From Siphonodentalium dalli (lineage: Eukaryota > Mollusca > Scaphopoda > Gadilida > Siphonodentaliidae): a stretch of 64,000 nt of DNA. This document shows positions 11,690 to 24,692 of this stretch, piece by piece. The DNA lies in contig CP136065.1 of assembly GCA_032622095.1 (NCBI GenBank), positions 42,631,503 through 42,695,502 on the forward strand, written 5' to 3'. Positions within the stretch are counted from its first letter, which is position 1, and every line of letters starts with the position of its first letter. Under the pieces are notes generated by a model. That model did not search any database and was not told where the DNA came from. It saw nothing but the letters and a program-made list of their open reading frames with translations. The position numbers and the translations under genes were made by a program.

Positions 11690-12605
11690 TCTGGAAATCA
11701 TCATCATTCACATCACTTAAGAATCACGAAAATCATCATTCTCATCACTTAAGCATCACGAAAATCATCATTCACACCACTTAAGCATCGCGAAAATCAT
11801 CATTCACACCACTTAAGAATCACGAAAATCATCATTCACATCACTTAAGCATCACGAAAATCATCATTCACATCACTTAAGCATCACGAAAATCATCATT
11901 CACACCACTTAATCATCGCGAAAATCATCATTCACATCACTTAAGCATCACGAAAATCATCATTCACATCACTTAAGAATCACGAAAATCATCATTCACA
12001 TCACTTGAGAATCACGAAAATCATCATTCTCATCACTTAATCATCGCGAAAATAATCATTCTCATCACTTAAGAATCACGAAAATCATCATTCTCATCAC
12101 TTAAGAATCACGAAAATCATCATTCACACCACTTAATCATCGCGAAAATCATCATTCACATCACGTAAGCATCGCGAAAATCATCATTCACATCACTTAA
12201 GCATCGCGAAAATCCACGAAATCATTATCATTCGCATCACTTAAGAATCTCTAAAATCATCATTCACACCACTTAATCATCGCGAAAATCATCTTTCACA
12301 TCACGTAAGCATCGCGAAAATCATCATTCACATCACGTAAGCATCGCGAAAAGCACCATTCACATCACTTAATAATCACGAAAATCCACGAAATCATCAT
12401 TCACATCACGTAAGCATCGCGAAAATCATCATTCACATCACTTAATAATCACGAAAATCATCGTTCACATCACTTAAGAATCACGAAAATCATCGTTCAC
12501 ATCACATAATCATCGCGAAAATCCACGAAATCATCATCATTCACATTACTTAAGAATCACGAATAATCATCGTTCACATCAGTTAAGCATCGCGAAAATC
12601 CACGA
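11690..12605. repeat. 32-bp minisatellite in lectin intron
   Basis: A unit close to CACTTAAGCATCACGAAAATC plus ATCATTCACAT repeats every 32 bp, for example CGAA at 11727 and CG at 11759. There are about 28 copies with A/C and C/G variants (CATCACG versus CATCGCG). The array sits between the two lectin exons, starting about 65 bp after the donor. Confidence 0.92.
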
Positions 12606-13489
12606 AATCGTTCGTAAGAAAAATGTCTAATACTATCACAAAAGGTCATAATTGAGAACGCGCGTTATTATACACCGTTTGTTTGGGAACAAAAGCATAG
12701 ACACTCTTTATAAGAGTTGGTCGTTGGAAATGTTTTACTAGTCTGGTACAAATTAAACAGGTTCTCCCTCCTGTGAAAAGCGAAACCTGATCACCACAAC
12801 ATCCTATTGATGACATTATAGGTCGCAACTAATTATGCGATGGTAACGAACACGCAGCTATGTTTGTTTCATGGTGTCAAATGGGCCAGAGCATGTTTAA
12901 GGTAGCGCTGATGTGACCAAGTTTGCCCCCTCAATGAAAGATCAGTTCACCACAACTTTAAAGATGTAATGCCATCCATGTCAGAAATACTGGTAATGTT
13001 TGAGCTCATATGAAGCTAATTCGTAAGATGAAATTATGTGTTGTCATGGTGTTCGATAAGAACAAATATTTCTGGAAACTAAATTAAACCGGACTGTTAC
13101 GCATCATTGTGAATATCGCAAATCGTCCAACTGAACTGAACGGTAGTATTGTTATGTATGTAGATTGACTTATATAGCTTGTAATATACATTCTCTTTTT
13201 GTTATCAGGAAGTGTCGTTTTGGGTAACAAAAAGGTGGTGAAAACTGTTATAATAATATATGTTCACTTGCACTGGTTAACTGCTCTGGTTTTTTCAACG
13301 ATAAGTTCGAAGATATATATTTAACTATTTAAAAGTATATCAGCAAAACCTAATTCAAGCGGTCTATAGGATGGAAATTCCACAATACGTTTTATTTATT
13401 CTTTACGCATCACGCGGGTATACACTGTTATTTAATTATATGTTTGAATTAGAGAGTTTTCCAAGTGTTATCTAAACTATACTTTGCAG

Positions 13490-13719
13490 ATCAAGGTACT
13501 GGAGGAAGCTACTTTGTTGACGGAGACGACAAAGTCAGTGAAGGAAACTGGGTATACAGTGACGGCACGCCGATGTCCATGACAGCTGGGTGGCTACTAT
13601 CGGAACCAAATCAAGGGACAAATCAAAATTGTGCAATGTTGTACCGCAGCGCAACAGACGACTATGGTATTGTGGATTACACATGTGTCAAATACAGCCA
13701 ACACATATGTCAGCTTTGA
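13490..13719 (+). CDS. C-type lectin domain exon (C-terminal half, stop codon)
   Basis: The terminal exon follows the acceptor ATACTTTGCAG. It completes the junction Tyr and encodes 75 more residues, including SYFVDGDDKVSEGNWVYSDG, GWLLSEPNQGTNQNCAMLY and DYTCVKYSQHICQL, then TGA. This is the second half of a C-type lectin domain: the EGNWVYSDGT strand, an EPN motif of the kind that coordinates calcium and favours mannose-type sugars, and three Cys that complete a six-Cys long form. The usual WND motif before the penultimate Cys is replaced by IVDY, so calcium-dependent sugar binding may be altered. The usual WIGL core reads YFVDG. The domain ends the protein, with no membrane segment. Phase and length match the exon at 11448. 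Confidence 0.85.
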
Positions 13720-13787
13720 GTATGGTGGCCGCTAAGTACTCTTGGAATCCTACATAGTGAACATTTACTTGAATTGTTTACTGGTAG

Positions 13788-13793
13788 AATAAA
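13788..13793 (+). terminator. AATAAA polyadenylation signal of lectin gene
   Basis: AATAAA occurs 69 bp after the lectin stop codon. It is the first such hexamer downstream, so it is the likely cleavage signal. This was not tested against transcripts. Confidence 0.5.
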
Positions 13794-13799
13794 AGCCCA

Positions 13800-15200
13800 A
13801 AATGTGATATATGCATGGGCTATTATAGCAGCAGGAATGGGTCATTACTTAGTATACTTTTATTACAATTATGTTCATATTCTTAGTTACATATATTTAT
13901 TCCAAATTTTATAAATTATTTAATTATAGCTACAATTTTCAATATTGAGACTAAACACTTAAACGGATCTCAGTTCTTCGTACATTGTATTGTTAGTCCC
14001 TGTGAACAGTGGTGATACAAAGCACATGCCAGATATACCGATTGTATCAGTATACTTTAATAATAAGCTGTTAATCCGCGGATAATCCAACTATAAATTT
14101 CTCAATAACCTGAATTTCTGTTATAGAATTGACAGCAGCATCGAGTAATATGTACTCCGCCCACAACGCGTGCCTCACATGTACATGACAACTATTCGAT
14201 ACTTCCTACGATATAAACAGTAATTCCGTTGTTGCATAACAATTCCTTCGGATAGGACTGCACTGTCGTTAACCATACTTCTAATAAAGATTCAGTACTT
14301 TAGTGCATACGTACCTAGATAAATCAACAAGACGTGCTAACATTTGCAAATGGAATTTGAAACTACACGTAGCAACTAGTTAGCATGAAGCTACAGATAT
14401 CTCCCCATCGAACACCTTTAATACCCAAATGGCTTCTCTTGCTGCAAAATTTGCTCGTTGGCGACAGATTGGGAAAACCATCGCACACAAGTAACCGCAG
14501 GTCAAAAGTCACATGCAGAGGAAATTAACAAAACAATGAAAACTTTCAAAGAAGAAATGAAGAGACTAACATGATCGTACGCAAGACGTAATGGAGCAAC
14601 CACACATTTGGTATAACAATAAAGTGATCAGATGAAACAATTCATACGCCTATGTGAGTGCAGCAATTTTGAAGCAAAGCTAATAATTTACGGGTGGATA
14701 AGTATTAACTATGTATTAATCTTACCACTGCAGCCATGGTATGTCCATGGGGTATTAAGCTTTCTGATGAATTTCTAGTGCATTTAGCTATGTTTTATGA
14801 AGTACGTATGGAAGTTGGTTAGATTTATTACCATGTTTCTTAGTATACACCGGTAGAATAGGCCTGATATCCAGAACTAGCTGATATATTTCCAATTGAT
14901 ATCACAGGTTATTATTGATGGAAATGACAATTTCTGACATTAGCAACCTGGGATAAATATATTTCTTTTAAATATAACGTCATGCTACATATAATTAACA
15001 TTGGCATCAACACAGGGTCATTCAACTGTGTAGTTGAAAGGCATTTACAATTGAATCCCGACAGTATATACTCCGTCATTATCGTATATGTAACGAAAAT
15101 GTCAATGACACTGTAGCTCAACTTGGGAAGTTTATTTTTTACTGAGCAATGAATAGAATGACAGAGAAGGAAAGCCAAAAAGTTACAGTAAAGGTCTTGT
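13800..15200. other. no recognisable gene
   Basis: AT-rich intergenic DNA. I see no domain, repeat family or RNA gene. Confidence 0.45.
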
Positions 15201-15235
15201 ATTGTGTGGATGGAATTATTTTCATTTGAAAGATT

Positions 15236-15860
15236 TCACCAATAAATGTGGGCTGCAGGGTGTGTGGATGGATTCAAATAATTTGAAATCAAAGATGGCT
15301 GCTGTCAGCCATGTTTTAGAACGAATTTCGGAAATAATCGATGGCTCCAATCTAGAGGATACCCCGAATATCCATATGAAGTTAGGTGATGATTGGATTA
15401 GGATGTGGCCTGTGCCAAAAGATTTAGTCAGTCAAAGAGTAAAAGCAAACATGGGCGCTGGCTGAAGAATTTAGTCATGCAAAGAGTAAAATCCAAAATG
15501 CAAAGCGTAAAATCTAAGATGGCTGACGGCGGCCATGTTTTTCATCAAAAATCGTTAAAATGCGACAGCTCCCATCTAGAGGTGATCCTAAACATGCCTG
15601 TACATTTTCAAAAACAATTTTGCTGCAGGGTGTGCCGATGGATTCAATGTTTTTAAAAGAATTTCGGAAAACAATTGATGGCTCCCATCTAGATGTCACC
15701 CCGAAGATCCATATGAAGTTTGGTGATGATCGGATGAGGGATGCAGCCTCTATGGTGAGCCAAAGGAAATTGTTGGACAGACCCACGCACAAACAGACGC
15801 ACGCCAAAACACGACAATAGCTCAAACTTTACAAAGTAAAGTTGAGCCAATAATGGATCT
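15236..15860 (+). repeat. dispersed repeat with AAGATGGCTG(C/A) motif, at least two partial copies
   Basis: Two related segments occur in tandem, 15236-15420 and about 15510-15860. They share GGATGGATTCAA, AAGATGGCTG, GAATTTCGGAAA, GATGGCTCC and ATCCATATGAAGTT. The right end has CAGACCCACGCACAAACAGACGCACGC and a terminal palindrome around TAGCTCAAACTTTAC/GTAAAGTTGAGC. A third fragment is at about 20909-20980. It looks like a non-autonomous transposon. ORFs here on both strands are by-products. Confidence 0.6.
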
Positions 15861-16595
15861 CGGATTTCAATTCGAACTGGTTGAAAGGGCGCAGCTGGTT
15901 GACACTTTCTATACAAGACATGATACATCTCTATTACTGTAATTTTTTTACACTTAATTCATGAGTGGACATATCGACTAATAACCGCATTGTTTAAAAA
16001 TGATATTACTTTATTGAAGTTCAACGAAGAATTAGTTGGAGATAAGGGTGTTAATGGGCAATATTAGATCGATGGGGGCTAAATCTATGGGGCATATCCG
16101 GGTGATTGGCGATTGTAGTTCACGCGTTGATTGATATTGATTCGATTCAGCACGAGTTTCTCGATTGTTCTAAAGTATGCTTGAACGCAAACAAGATTTT
16201 AGCGCTCATTCTGCGTTCAGCTTCTAATGTGCGCGGTTGGCCTACCCACCCGCCCAAATTTAGTAACGTAGATAATTATTCAATTATATTGGCTTTTGAA
16301 AAAGTTGATCATCAATACATATGAGAATATAGACTGCAGAAGTTTGTTTCATTGCATGATACATGTTTACAGTATGACAGGTCTTTTGTGATTATTTAAT
16401 GATAACAATATATATGATGTGCACAGTTTATGTGAAGCAAATCGTTAACCTGACTTTCTAGATTAAAACTTCGTTTATATAATTCGTAGTTGTTATTCTA
16501 TAAATAATTTATGTTTGTTCGAGTGAAACGAGTTAAAACATAGGTATAAAATACGAGATTGATGTAATTCAATAACTATTTACTGAATAAAATCA

Positions 16596-16980
16596 GAAGA
16601 TGGTCTATTTCTTCATATTACATTTATATTGATTCCTATGTATATATACATATGAATCGAAGACCCCTGCCAGGAAACGCTTCTATCGATTAATATTGAT
16701 TATATTTCGAACCTGTTCTGGTAAAAACATGTGTGATCGATCTAACTACAATACAAACAATCAATAGGACATTTGACGTTTGAAGCGTAGCACTGGTATA
16801 ATTATAATAACCTCTATCTGATATCGCCTCAACTGTCTGTTCTAAAATAGTAACAAATATATGTCCCATTTCATCATCGCATTATATCAGAAAATATTTG
16901 TATTAAAATCAATATTAATTGATAGAAGCGTTTACCCACAAAACTTTAAAACAGTTATTGAGATAGACCATCTTTAACAA
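16596..16980. repeat. decayed inverted repeat
   Basis: AGATGGTCTATTTC (16604) faces GAGATAGACCATCTTT (16960), and AACGCTTCTATCGATTAATA (16677) faces TATTAATTGATAGAAGCGTTT (16914). The arms are about 100 bp with indels, and the middle is AT-rich. It is probably an old foldback element. Confidence 0.4.
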
Positions 16981-17074
16981 TGAACATTGGAAGTAAAGCA
17001 GATATAACATAACAATAACTTAATCATTAAAACTATCAATAGTAACAGTATAAATTTTGTGAAAACCCTCTGCC

Positions 17075-17236
17075 AATGCATTCATAAATGTGAGTCACCC
17101 AGGAGACTTGCATATACAAGATAATACATTGGCCTAACAATATATACATTGATTTAGTAAATGGTAAGCCAGTGCATTCTCTTATATATGTGAGGCTCAC
17201 TATGTAGACTCGCATATATAACATAATGCTCTGGCT
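17075..17236. mobile_element. relic of the palindromic TTAA MITE family
   Basis: Two degenerate palindromes (17075-17137 and 17170-17236) use the words CCAATGCATTC, CTTATATATG and GACTCGCATATA. These match the palindromes of the intact element at 29477-29934. The CCCTCTGCC and GGCTTAGGG ends resemble that element's CCCTGTGC/GCACAGGG borders. The outer TTAA ends are not recognisable, so only the core survives. Confidence 0.6.
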
Positions 17237-17239
17237 TAG

Positions 17240-19600
17240 GGTCTTTAAAGCTGCACCAAAGCAGCTCCCGCCAGTAAAGGTTTAAATATGGCCTATTCAT
17301 TCTTTAAAACAAAATAAGATTTCAGGGATTAGGTTAATAGACTACTTTACAATTGAACGGCTTCAGTCAATCTATCTGCCAGCTAATCAATCAGAACCAC
17401 GCTGATCGCGGTTGGTTGCCTTTGATTGACTGTTTGATTGGGCAGAGCACTTGGCTACCTCAATAGAATGTCTTGTTCTCTTACACGCAAGTTTCGTCCA
17501 TCGGTGGACACGAATTTTGTTTCGTAATCGATGTTGTACAAACACTAGTGAGACAATTACTAAAACGTCGAAAAAGTCATTTCTCTTTAGTTTTTAAAAT
17601 ACTAAACCTTAAATATGGATTTTTTGCTAATCTGAGGCTCAGCAGTTACATATATTCAATTCAAAAACTACTCAACGAATCTGGTAAAGGTCTTCTGTTC
17701 TGCAAGCAGCATTGTAGCATCTATACACTACGTATAACAATGGGAGGATATATGAAATATAGTTTCTTATAAACATCCTTTGATATCCATAACTTGAGTA
17801 TTTTACCAAATTTATTTTTACAGAATTCACCAATTTCCCATTTCATTTGTTTTATTTTAGTATAGTGTTGATAATGGGCTAATGTACTTATTCCCGCTGA
17901 CAAACATTGTGTTGCACTAAATGTATGGTTAGCTTTTAAAGTATTTTGTCTCATAAGGTGGCAATACACGATTTCCTGGGTTTGTAGGAGGGCTGAAAAA
18001 TATGATTTAAACATATTGGGATATCATATAACTGACAGTTTGGCCTCTGTTATTTCTGGTAGTAATGGTTTGATGGTTTAATTATTGTATAAAGGTACAA
18101 TAGTATACAGAATGTGATGATATTTGAATACGAAGTTTGTTTTTGCACTTCCAAGACCAAATTTCAAAATTGATACGATAACTGTTCTTTATTTTTTAAT
18201 ATATATTTCATATATCTGAGTTATATCAGCTTATAAGGTGATTATAGACTGACATTCGCTCTGGCATGGTTAGCTAAGGGGCCGAAACGGCCAATTTCGG
18301 CAAAAACATTTTAAATGAAGATTCTGCACAGTCAGTATAAGGGAGATAACTCAACTTGTGATGTGGCAATTCCTGTCAAAATACAGTCAGATAATGCTCT
18401 GACAATTTCTATATATTGTTAACAAGCATTCATGCGCATTTTGTCAATGACCACGGCGCAGCAGAAGGTTATACAGTACCCCACTGAAATGGTGAACATG
18501 GCCAGAAATCGTGTATTGCTACCTTCAAGAATCATGCCAAATTATTTATTTTTTTGTTAATTCATCTTCCCTATGTCAACAATGAATGCATTTTCTATTC
18601 TTTCCAAATCGCATTTTCCCTTTCTCACTATCCGTTGGTACTGGAGCACTTAATTGAAACTGAAGTGGTGCTAAATCTGTCATCTCGTTCGTCATTTATT
18701 TGCGGCAGAGTAAATGTAGCACATTTAAATTTACATGACATCACAGAACATCTATGTGTTTACATAAACATCACTTACTCACTATTAACCAATGAGAAAC
18801 ACACACCTGATCAACTTTCGTAAACCGTATCATTCCAATCGGTCCGTTATCCCGCGTTATGGTAAGTGTATCCAGAACCTCCTTCGCGATTGCCATCTCT
18901 TTCATACACATTTGACTAGAGCGGTCGATAATATTTAAGTAGGGGCCCACGTATAATGAATTCGTGATTGTTCTAAAAATCTCAAACTATCAATTTGAAG
19001 GGAAAATACTATCCTTTATAACAACTGTAAGCTATAGTGCTATAGTTACGCATGTTCACCATCGCAATATGATAGATATGATAAAATATGTAAAACACGC
19101 GGGTGTTAAATAAAACCCCAAGTTATTTTAGATAGTGAGTTTGTCGTTAGAGAGTTTGACAGGAAATATTTTTTGGAAGAAAAAAAATTTGCATTATGTG
19201 CCATGTAGCTTTTTCCCAAAACAAAAACAATAGTGAATATATATAAAAGCTATGCATATAACACACTTAAAACCCTTTCACTTAGACACTTCACTGTGTT
19301 AATTAATATTGAGGATACTTAACGAATAGCCATTCCAATGATTACTGAAATGCTACATTTAACATCCACTGAAACTTACACCGATGTTGTATTTTTGCCA
19401 CATTTTCTATATTTAATATAAACATATGGTAAAACACACTAATTTTTCTTACTAAGGTATACGACCTCAAACAGGCCGTAATGAAACATAATGTATATGT
19501 TATATCATATTCATGGTGAACATGCTTCAAAGCAGCTAGAGTCAGTGTAAGAATTGTATTATCATTTTCTCCGGTTCCGATAAACCCACCCCGTCTGGTG
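17240..19600. other. no recognisable gene
   Basis: ORFs at 17473-17772 (+) and 17721-18014 (-) reach about 100 codons but show no domain I recognise, and they overlap on opposite strands. The sequence is AT-rich. Confidence 0.4.
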
Positions 19601-19617
19601 TCTGGAAAAAGCTGTAG

Positions 19618-19695
19618 TTTTGGACTCCACCAAGCATGTCATGATGGTGTTTTGGACTCCACTAAGTGTGCCATAAGGGTGTTTTGGGCTCAGCT
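19618..19695 (+). repeat. short 32-bp tandem repeat, 2.5 copies
   Basis: TTTTGGACTCCAC starts at 19618 and 19650, and a partial TTTTGGGCTCA starts at 19682, 32 bp apart. No coding role was seen. Confidence 0.6.
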
Positions 19696-20027
19696 GTTCT
19701 TATTTTGTTTTGAAAGTATCATAGTGGACTTGAAATATATATATCAATATGATATGTGTTGACACCAGTTGAGATTTCGTTATGTATTTTGGTGTAAACA
19801 ATATTTACTTCAAAAAATCAAACATAAAACACATAGATACCATGGATACACAGAGTTTGATAAAAAAGGATTGGACAACAAGCTAATAGCTTTTCTTATT
19901 TTGGATGTACGTTAATTGTATAATGGAGGCGCCATGCAGTTCAACTCGTGGATATATTAGCGACCATTCGTGATGAGTTGTTATAATACTTCTCGTAGAT
20001 TAGAGCCACATATTACGAGTTGGTGCA

Positions 20028-20310
20028 GGTCACAGTGTTCCCGGACGCTGTGTTTGCAACGTCGAACGGCTATTTACATTCGCTGGATTGGATTCCTGAT
20101 TATATACTATAGCTACACATACTAATAACTCGTGGCATAGATCCCAATGTTACTTCAAGTAGACCACAGTCAGCCATTACGATCAGTTCAGCACGTCACA
20201 GTGCCCCGTATAACCACAGCGTAAAACTGTTATCTGTCTTCGCTGGATCGGATTCCTGACCAAATGCTATATTATTGTAACTAATAACTCGTGGTATATA
20301 TCAATTTACG
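20028..20310 (+). repeat. diverged direct duplication (~165 bp)
   Basis: GGTCACAGTG(T/C)(T)CCC, TTCGCTGGAT(T/C)GGATTCCTGA and CTAATAACTCGTGG occur in the same order in both halves, offset by about 165 bp. No ORF runs through. Confidence 0.55.
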
Positions 20311-20869
20311 AAAACAATACGATGGGCGTACATTCGTTATGTGGATCGTATAACTAAACCAAAAGCACGACGAACGTATATTAAATTGCACTCTCAAATC
20401 TAGGGGCGTATTGACCACACAACTCTCAAACTATCCGGATGTGTTAATCAATTCTTCACTAATCTTCAGAGAAACCAAACAAGGTAAGTTTACTATTTCC
20501 TCCCATCCTCACCTCCCCTATTTGGCTCTCGGTTAAACAACAGCCACCTGGAATCATTTATCATTATAAAATGTATTAATTGCAGGAGGAGTGTCGCGAA
20601 TAAATTCCAGGATAGATGGTCCCGTGGGTGGGTGGATCTGAGCCCCGATAGCAGATTTTCCCCATTGCCATCGGGTGGTCAGGAAATAATTTTCGGACAC
20701 TTATAGTCTAGGCGCAATTTTGTTCACCGGCCTCTGTGTACCCGTCACCCCCTATATATATTCCGGGAAAAGGTCACACCGCTTCAAACTGCTTCAATGA
20801 CTATTTTACTCAGTTTTCCTGATCTTATCCGATCTATGTTCCGTATTATAATTATAGCAGCATTCCTAC

Positions 20870-20905
20870 TTTTTGTTTACCAACAAGGCTGTTGGTAAAC
20901 AAAAA
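20870..20905. other. perfect 16-bp hairpin with paired GTAAACA words
   Basis: TTTTTGTTTACCAACA, a 4-nt AGGC loop, then TGTTGGTAAACAAAAA form perfect inverted arms. Each arm contains GTAAACA, the core recognised by forkhead factors in animals. It may equally be a transposon end. Confidence 0.6.
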
Positions 20906-21000
20906 TACATGTGGGTTGCAGGTGTGCTGATGTATTCATATTTGAAATTCAAGATGGCTGCTGGCGGCCATATTTTTGAAACCTACACAAATACTTCTTC

Positions 21001-21194
21001 ATTGGTGGGACGAATTGACAATCATTCCGACAAGGTGGGCCACTAATTATAATCCATTTGTATAATAATGACCTTTTGTAGTGCCATTTGGATATGCTAT
21101 TTATGAACTAGAATACTCTCTATTCCCACCAAATGTCCACAACAGAGGATTTCACATCAGTTTAACCCGGAAAACGCCTTGTAACCCTGCTAAT
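21001..21194 (+). mobile_element. second copy of the possible Helitron-like repeat
   Basis: Aligned with 3224-3471 as described there, this copy is shorter by internal deletions and ends CCCTGCTAAT. CTAA also satisfies the CTRR terminus. Confidence 0.4.
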
Positions 21195-21681
21195 ATGGTG
21201 CCGGCCATTTGCAGAATTAGGCACACAGAGGGTGAACTTAATACTGCGACAGCACCCCCCTACAACAGCGGGTTATAGGTTCACTCCATTCACATTCTGG
21301 GGACCTCGTTCTGCCTCAGTCTGCGTAGGCTTATCTTGGTCGTATATTTATTACAAAATTTACAAGTTTTGTTTCAGTTTCTTCAGAAACTTCTTAAGAA
21401 AGTTTATTTTCTTTTATAGTTTCTCTATATCCCCAACTTGGCAGAAGACACAACGCTTAATCGAGATGCCCAAATGGGTGCACATTACCATCTTCGCCAT
21501 ATATCATAGCAGATGAGGCCACGTAGAATGAAGTCCTCCGTGCAGAGGATGAATTTCTAAGTTCACCCTCTGGGGACCACATTCTGTGAATGTCCGACAC
21601 CATAAATGTGAATCTCAAATGTTTCTATAAAGTGACGTTGTCGGTCTCAGGAATTTTTTTTTAAAGTACCAAGTTTATCAA

Positions 21682-21708
21682 GTGTGTGTGTGTGTGTGTG
21701 TGTGTGTG
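21682..21708 (+). repeat. (GT)n microsatellite
   Basis: Uninterrupted GT dinucleotides for 27 bases. Confidence 0.97.
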
Positions 21709-22439
21709 AGCGGGGTATTAACAAGAAATCTGTCCACAGGGGTAAATACACGATTTTTACAGTTAAACCTCTTTGTTAAAATTAAGTCATTTCCAACGGT
21801 TGTATGCTGACAATAGGAACATTTAGGCACCACACTTAATGCTGACTAATGTATACAAATACTCTCAGTGACAGGGTGAGGGGGGGGTTTTTTTTATACT
21901 ATTTGCGGATGCAGGGTCGAAAAAATAATTTCCGCTACAAGGCAAATTTTTTGGGAATTTATTAAATAAATCATAACAAAATAAATGGTAGTAGGGCGAT
22001 CGAAATCAAGATAAGAAAAACAGTTGCCATAGGTATCTGCTTCCCATCTTTATATCAACATTTAAATACGTTTGAACGAATATATCAAGATATGCATTAT
22101 GTATAGGGATGTCGTCTTAGGCCTATAATACTATTTTATAAATATGTTGATTGGAATACATTTGAATCACATGTTCCGACCTCGAACCACCCATCACCCC
22201 TCCCTGTGCGTGAAATGTGTCTGCAGACCCCATGTTAGTGATGGACTATTTGATGCAGATAAAGACATTTCTCTGTTAACTGGGTACAGGTATCGTATTT
22301 GTCAGCGTACCTGTATGATATGTTCAAGAGAAAATATTTGACTTTGCTAATTTTCATCAAACTTTTTGGGAGTGGGTCACCATGCAATTTCCCTTGGAAA
22401 AACTTGGGAAGAAAAAACTAATGTCCGCTACCTGACCAT

Positions 22440-22780
22440 CCACCACACCCTATTGCATGTGCGTGAAGTTAGTTAAGCGTTAGGCATTCGTTTGACATTT
22501 GCGTGAAGTTGGTTAGGCATTCGACGTTCGACATTCGACTTAGACAATTTTATTATTCATTCAAAATTTCGGATTTTGTCGGGAGGGGTGTTCCATTCAA
22601 TCCATTGATGGAGTTACGGGTAAATGGCAAAATCACCTAATAAAATTCGAGTCATCTGCCTTACGGGACCGCTCACCATTGACCCCACTCGAATTGTATC
22701 CTTGTTTTCCACACCACCCAAAGCCTGTACCCCCACTGTAATCTGGTCAAAATTGTAAAGTAAATTCGAATGTCAGTCTG
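22440..22780 (+). repeat. dispersed direct repeat, copy 1
   Basis: It shares GTTAGGCATTCGACGTTC-like, CATTCGACTTAGA, GGGAGGGGTGTTCCATTCAA and TAAATTCGAATGTCAG words with 23853-24100. It borders the partial MITE at 22787. Confidence 0.5.
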
Positions 22781-22786
22781 AATAAA

Positions 22787-22885
22787 AGGTACTCAATCCG
22801 ATCAGATAGTCCCCATACCATCAAGATACAACAACAACAACATTTACCATATATGGAACCACACTCGCTCATCTTCCAAACTGCC
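22787..22885 (+). mobile_element. 5' fragment of AGGTACTCAATC MITE
   Basis: It starts AGGTACTCAATCCGATCAGA and continues GTCCCCATA and CAAGATACAACAACAACA, as in the fuller copies at 23155 and 56543. It lacks the rest of the element. Confidence 0.55.
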
Positions 22886-23154
22886 AATAAAATCCGTTAT
22901 TATCAGCCGTTATTATTGCACCTTTTCGGCAATTATGATATCGTGCTTGGTATATTGTTTTGAATATTTATAGGTAATTACGGATTATGTATCTTTAAAT
23001 GTTAAACAGTATTTATTTTCCCTCTACGGACATTCAAATATATAATTACAATAAATCAGCAGCGAAATTAGGAAAATTGTGCCACGGCAAAATTAATGTT
23101 GTGGTGTGTTAGATTCCACATGTTACCACTGCGTTTCCCACCGCATTGTTTTCA

Positions 23155-23587
23155 AGGTACTCAATCCTATCAGACGGTCCCCATATCATTAAGATACAAC
23201 AACAATAACATTTTAACAAAATACGCTTTAGTTATCAGAATCGATTTATTGCAACAAAATAATGCTAACCACTGTCAACTATGGTAACAAATTTCCCAAA
23301 ACTTGTTAGTTATCAACATTTTGTTCCACAAACTTTGACCGTATTACCACTTGATTTTAGAGTTATCCATCTTCATCCGCAATTCTGTCCGAGACCCTTC
23401 GTTTGACCACGTGTTTCTGTGCCACATGTTATTTCACATCTCCAGATACATGTATAACGAACTTCAAAAATCGATATCTGATCATTCTGAGCTTTGATCG
23501 GTGGGTTCCTCGACTCGAGTAAAATATTTTTAACCCCCGAAGCCAAAGAAATAGTAATATAGGTACGTCTGATCGGATTGAGTACCT
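23155..23587 (+). mobile_element. TTAA-flanked MITE with AGGTACTCAATC ends
   Basis: The left end AGGTACTCAATCCTATCAGAC and right end GTCTGATCGGATTGAGTACCT are inverted repeats. TTAA follows the right end (23588-23591) and TTCA, one change from TTAA, precedes the left end. The body matches the left arm of the foldback at 56543-57345, including TAATGCTAACCACTGTCAAC and GAGTTATCCATCTTCATCCG. There is no transposase ORF. Confidence 0.72.
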
Positions 23588-23852
23588 TTAACTTAAAAAT
23601 TTGGACAAAACAAATTGAGTTTGAGTTTTTTGCTTAAAAGGTCATTTGGCCCACACGAATCTGGTCCGAATTTCATCATTTTCACCAATTTCCCGACCAC
23701 CGCTGGACTTTGAAAATGTATCTCATATCTATTTATTGGCCGCTATATTCAGAGGGAAAAGGTCATGATTATCGGTTTGGTGAGGAAGTGTGTCATCACT
23801 AGTAGTTCGCAGAACCAAATCCATGGATAGCAGACTGTTACCGATTTCAACA

Positions 23853-24100
23853 TGTTAAGTAAAATCGAATGTCAGGCTGGCTTTCAGTTATGTATGTGTT
23901 GTTCATTCAACTTAGACATTCTGACATTCACGTGACATTAGTTAGGCGCTCGGAGTTCAACATTCGACTTAGAATATTTCATTTAAAACCCTCTGTCGGG
24001 TTTTGGCGGGAGGGGTTGTTCCATTCAATCCGTTGGCCCAACTCGTACCACCAATCGAATTTGGTCCCAGCTTTCCAGTACCGAAAGGGACAAAAACGAA
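23853..24100 (+). repeat. dispersed direct repeat, copy 2
   Basis: It carries the same word order as 22440-22780, with GTTAGGCGCTCGGAGTTC, CATTCGACTTAGAATA and GGGAGGGGTTGTTCCATTC. Together the copies flank the 23155 MITE. The ORF at 23869-24105 lies in it and is not considered a gene. Confidence 0.5.
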
Positions 24101-24109
24101 AATAATATA

Positions 24110-24690
24110 TTCAACCTCTCAAATGCATTAAAATCTTTTCGCCAGACAGATCCAGAGAAGTTCAGTTCAAATATTTTGTTATATTTGGCTGGATGGTTTT
24201 AAAATGAAACTATTATAAATAATTGACCCCCCCCCCTCAGATTTCCAAATGATGCCCCGTCAGCTGGTTTGCAATTGCCTTACTGTTGAATATTTTTAAC
24301 ATCGATTGTGGAGATGAGATGAGTCTGCCGCCCCAAACTCAGTCTACTTGTCCCCACGTCTATGAAGAATTTTATATCCTGTACCACTTTTCAGATGCAT
24401 AATTTTATATGCTGGTTGTAATAACAAATCGAAATATACTATGATGTACAAATCATAGTTATGGGATTTTTTAAATGATAAGTAACACTGACAAACGTCA
24501 CGTTCTTTGAATTTTTACTGTATTTTTTAAATAAATCGGGTTTTATAAAAACTGGTCCGGAAGAGGTAGACATTCGCTAAAAACAAACAAAAACATCCTC
24601 ATCATGTATCACTGGATATATGTCTAAATTGGAGCTACAGTGTAATGGACACTCGCACGGTACATAATTGTCGTAGCTTAATGAGTCAAG
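24110..24690. other. no recognisable gene
   Basis: AT-rich DNA with a poly-C run near 24226. Nothing coding was recognised. Confidence 0.45.
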
Positions 24691-24692
24691 TT

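Noticed and set aside
11690-12605. CRISPR-like array
   Set aside because: Units are direct 32-bp tandem copies with no unique spacers. The DNA is animal.
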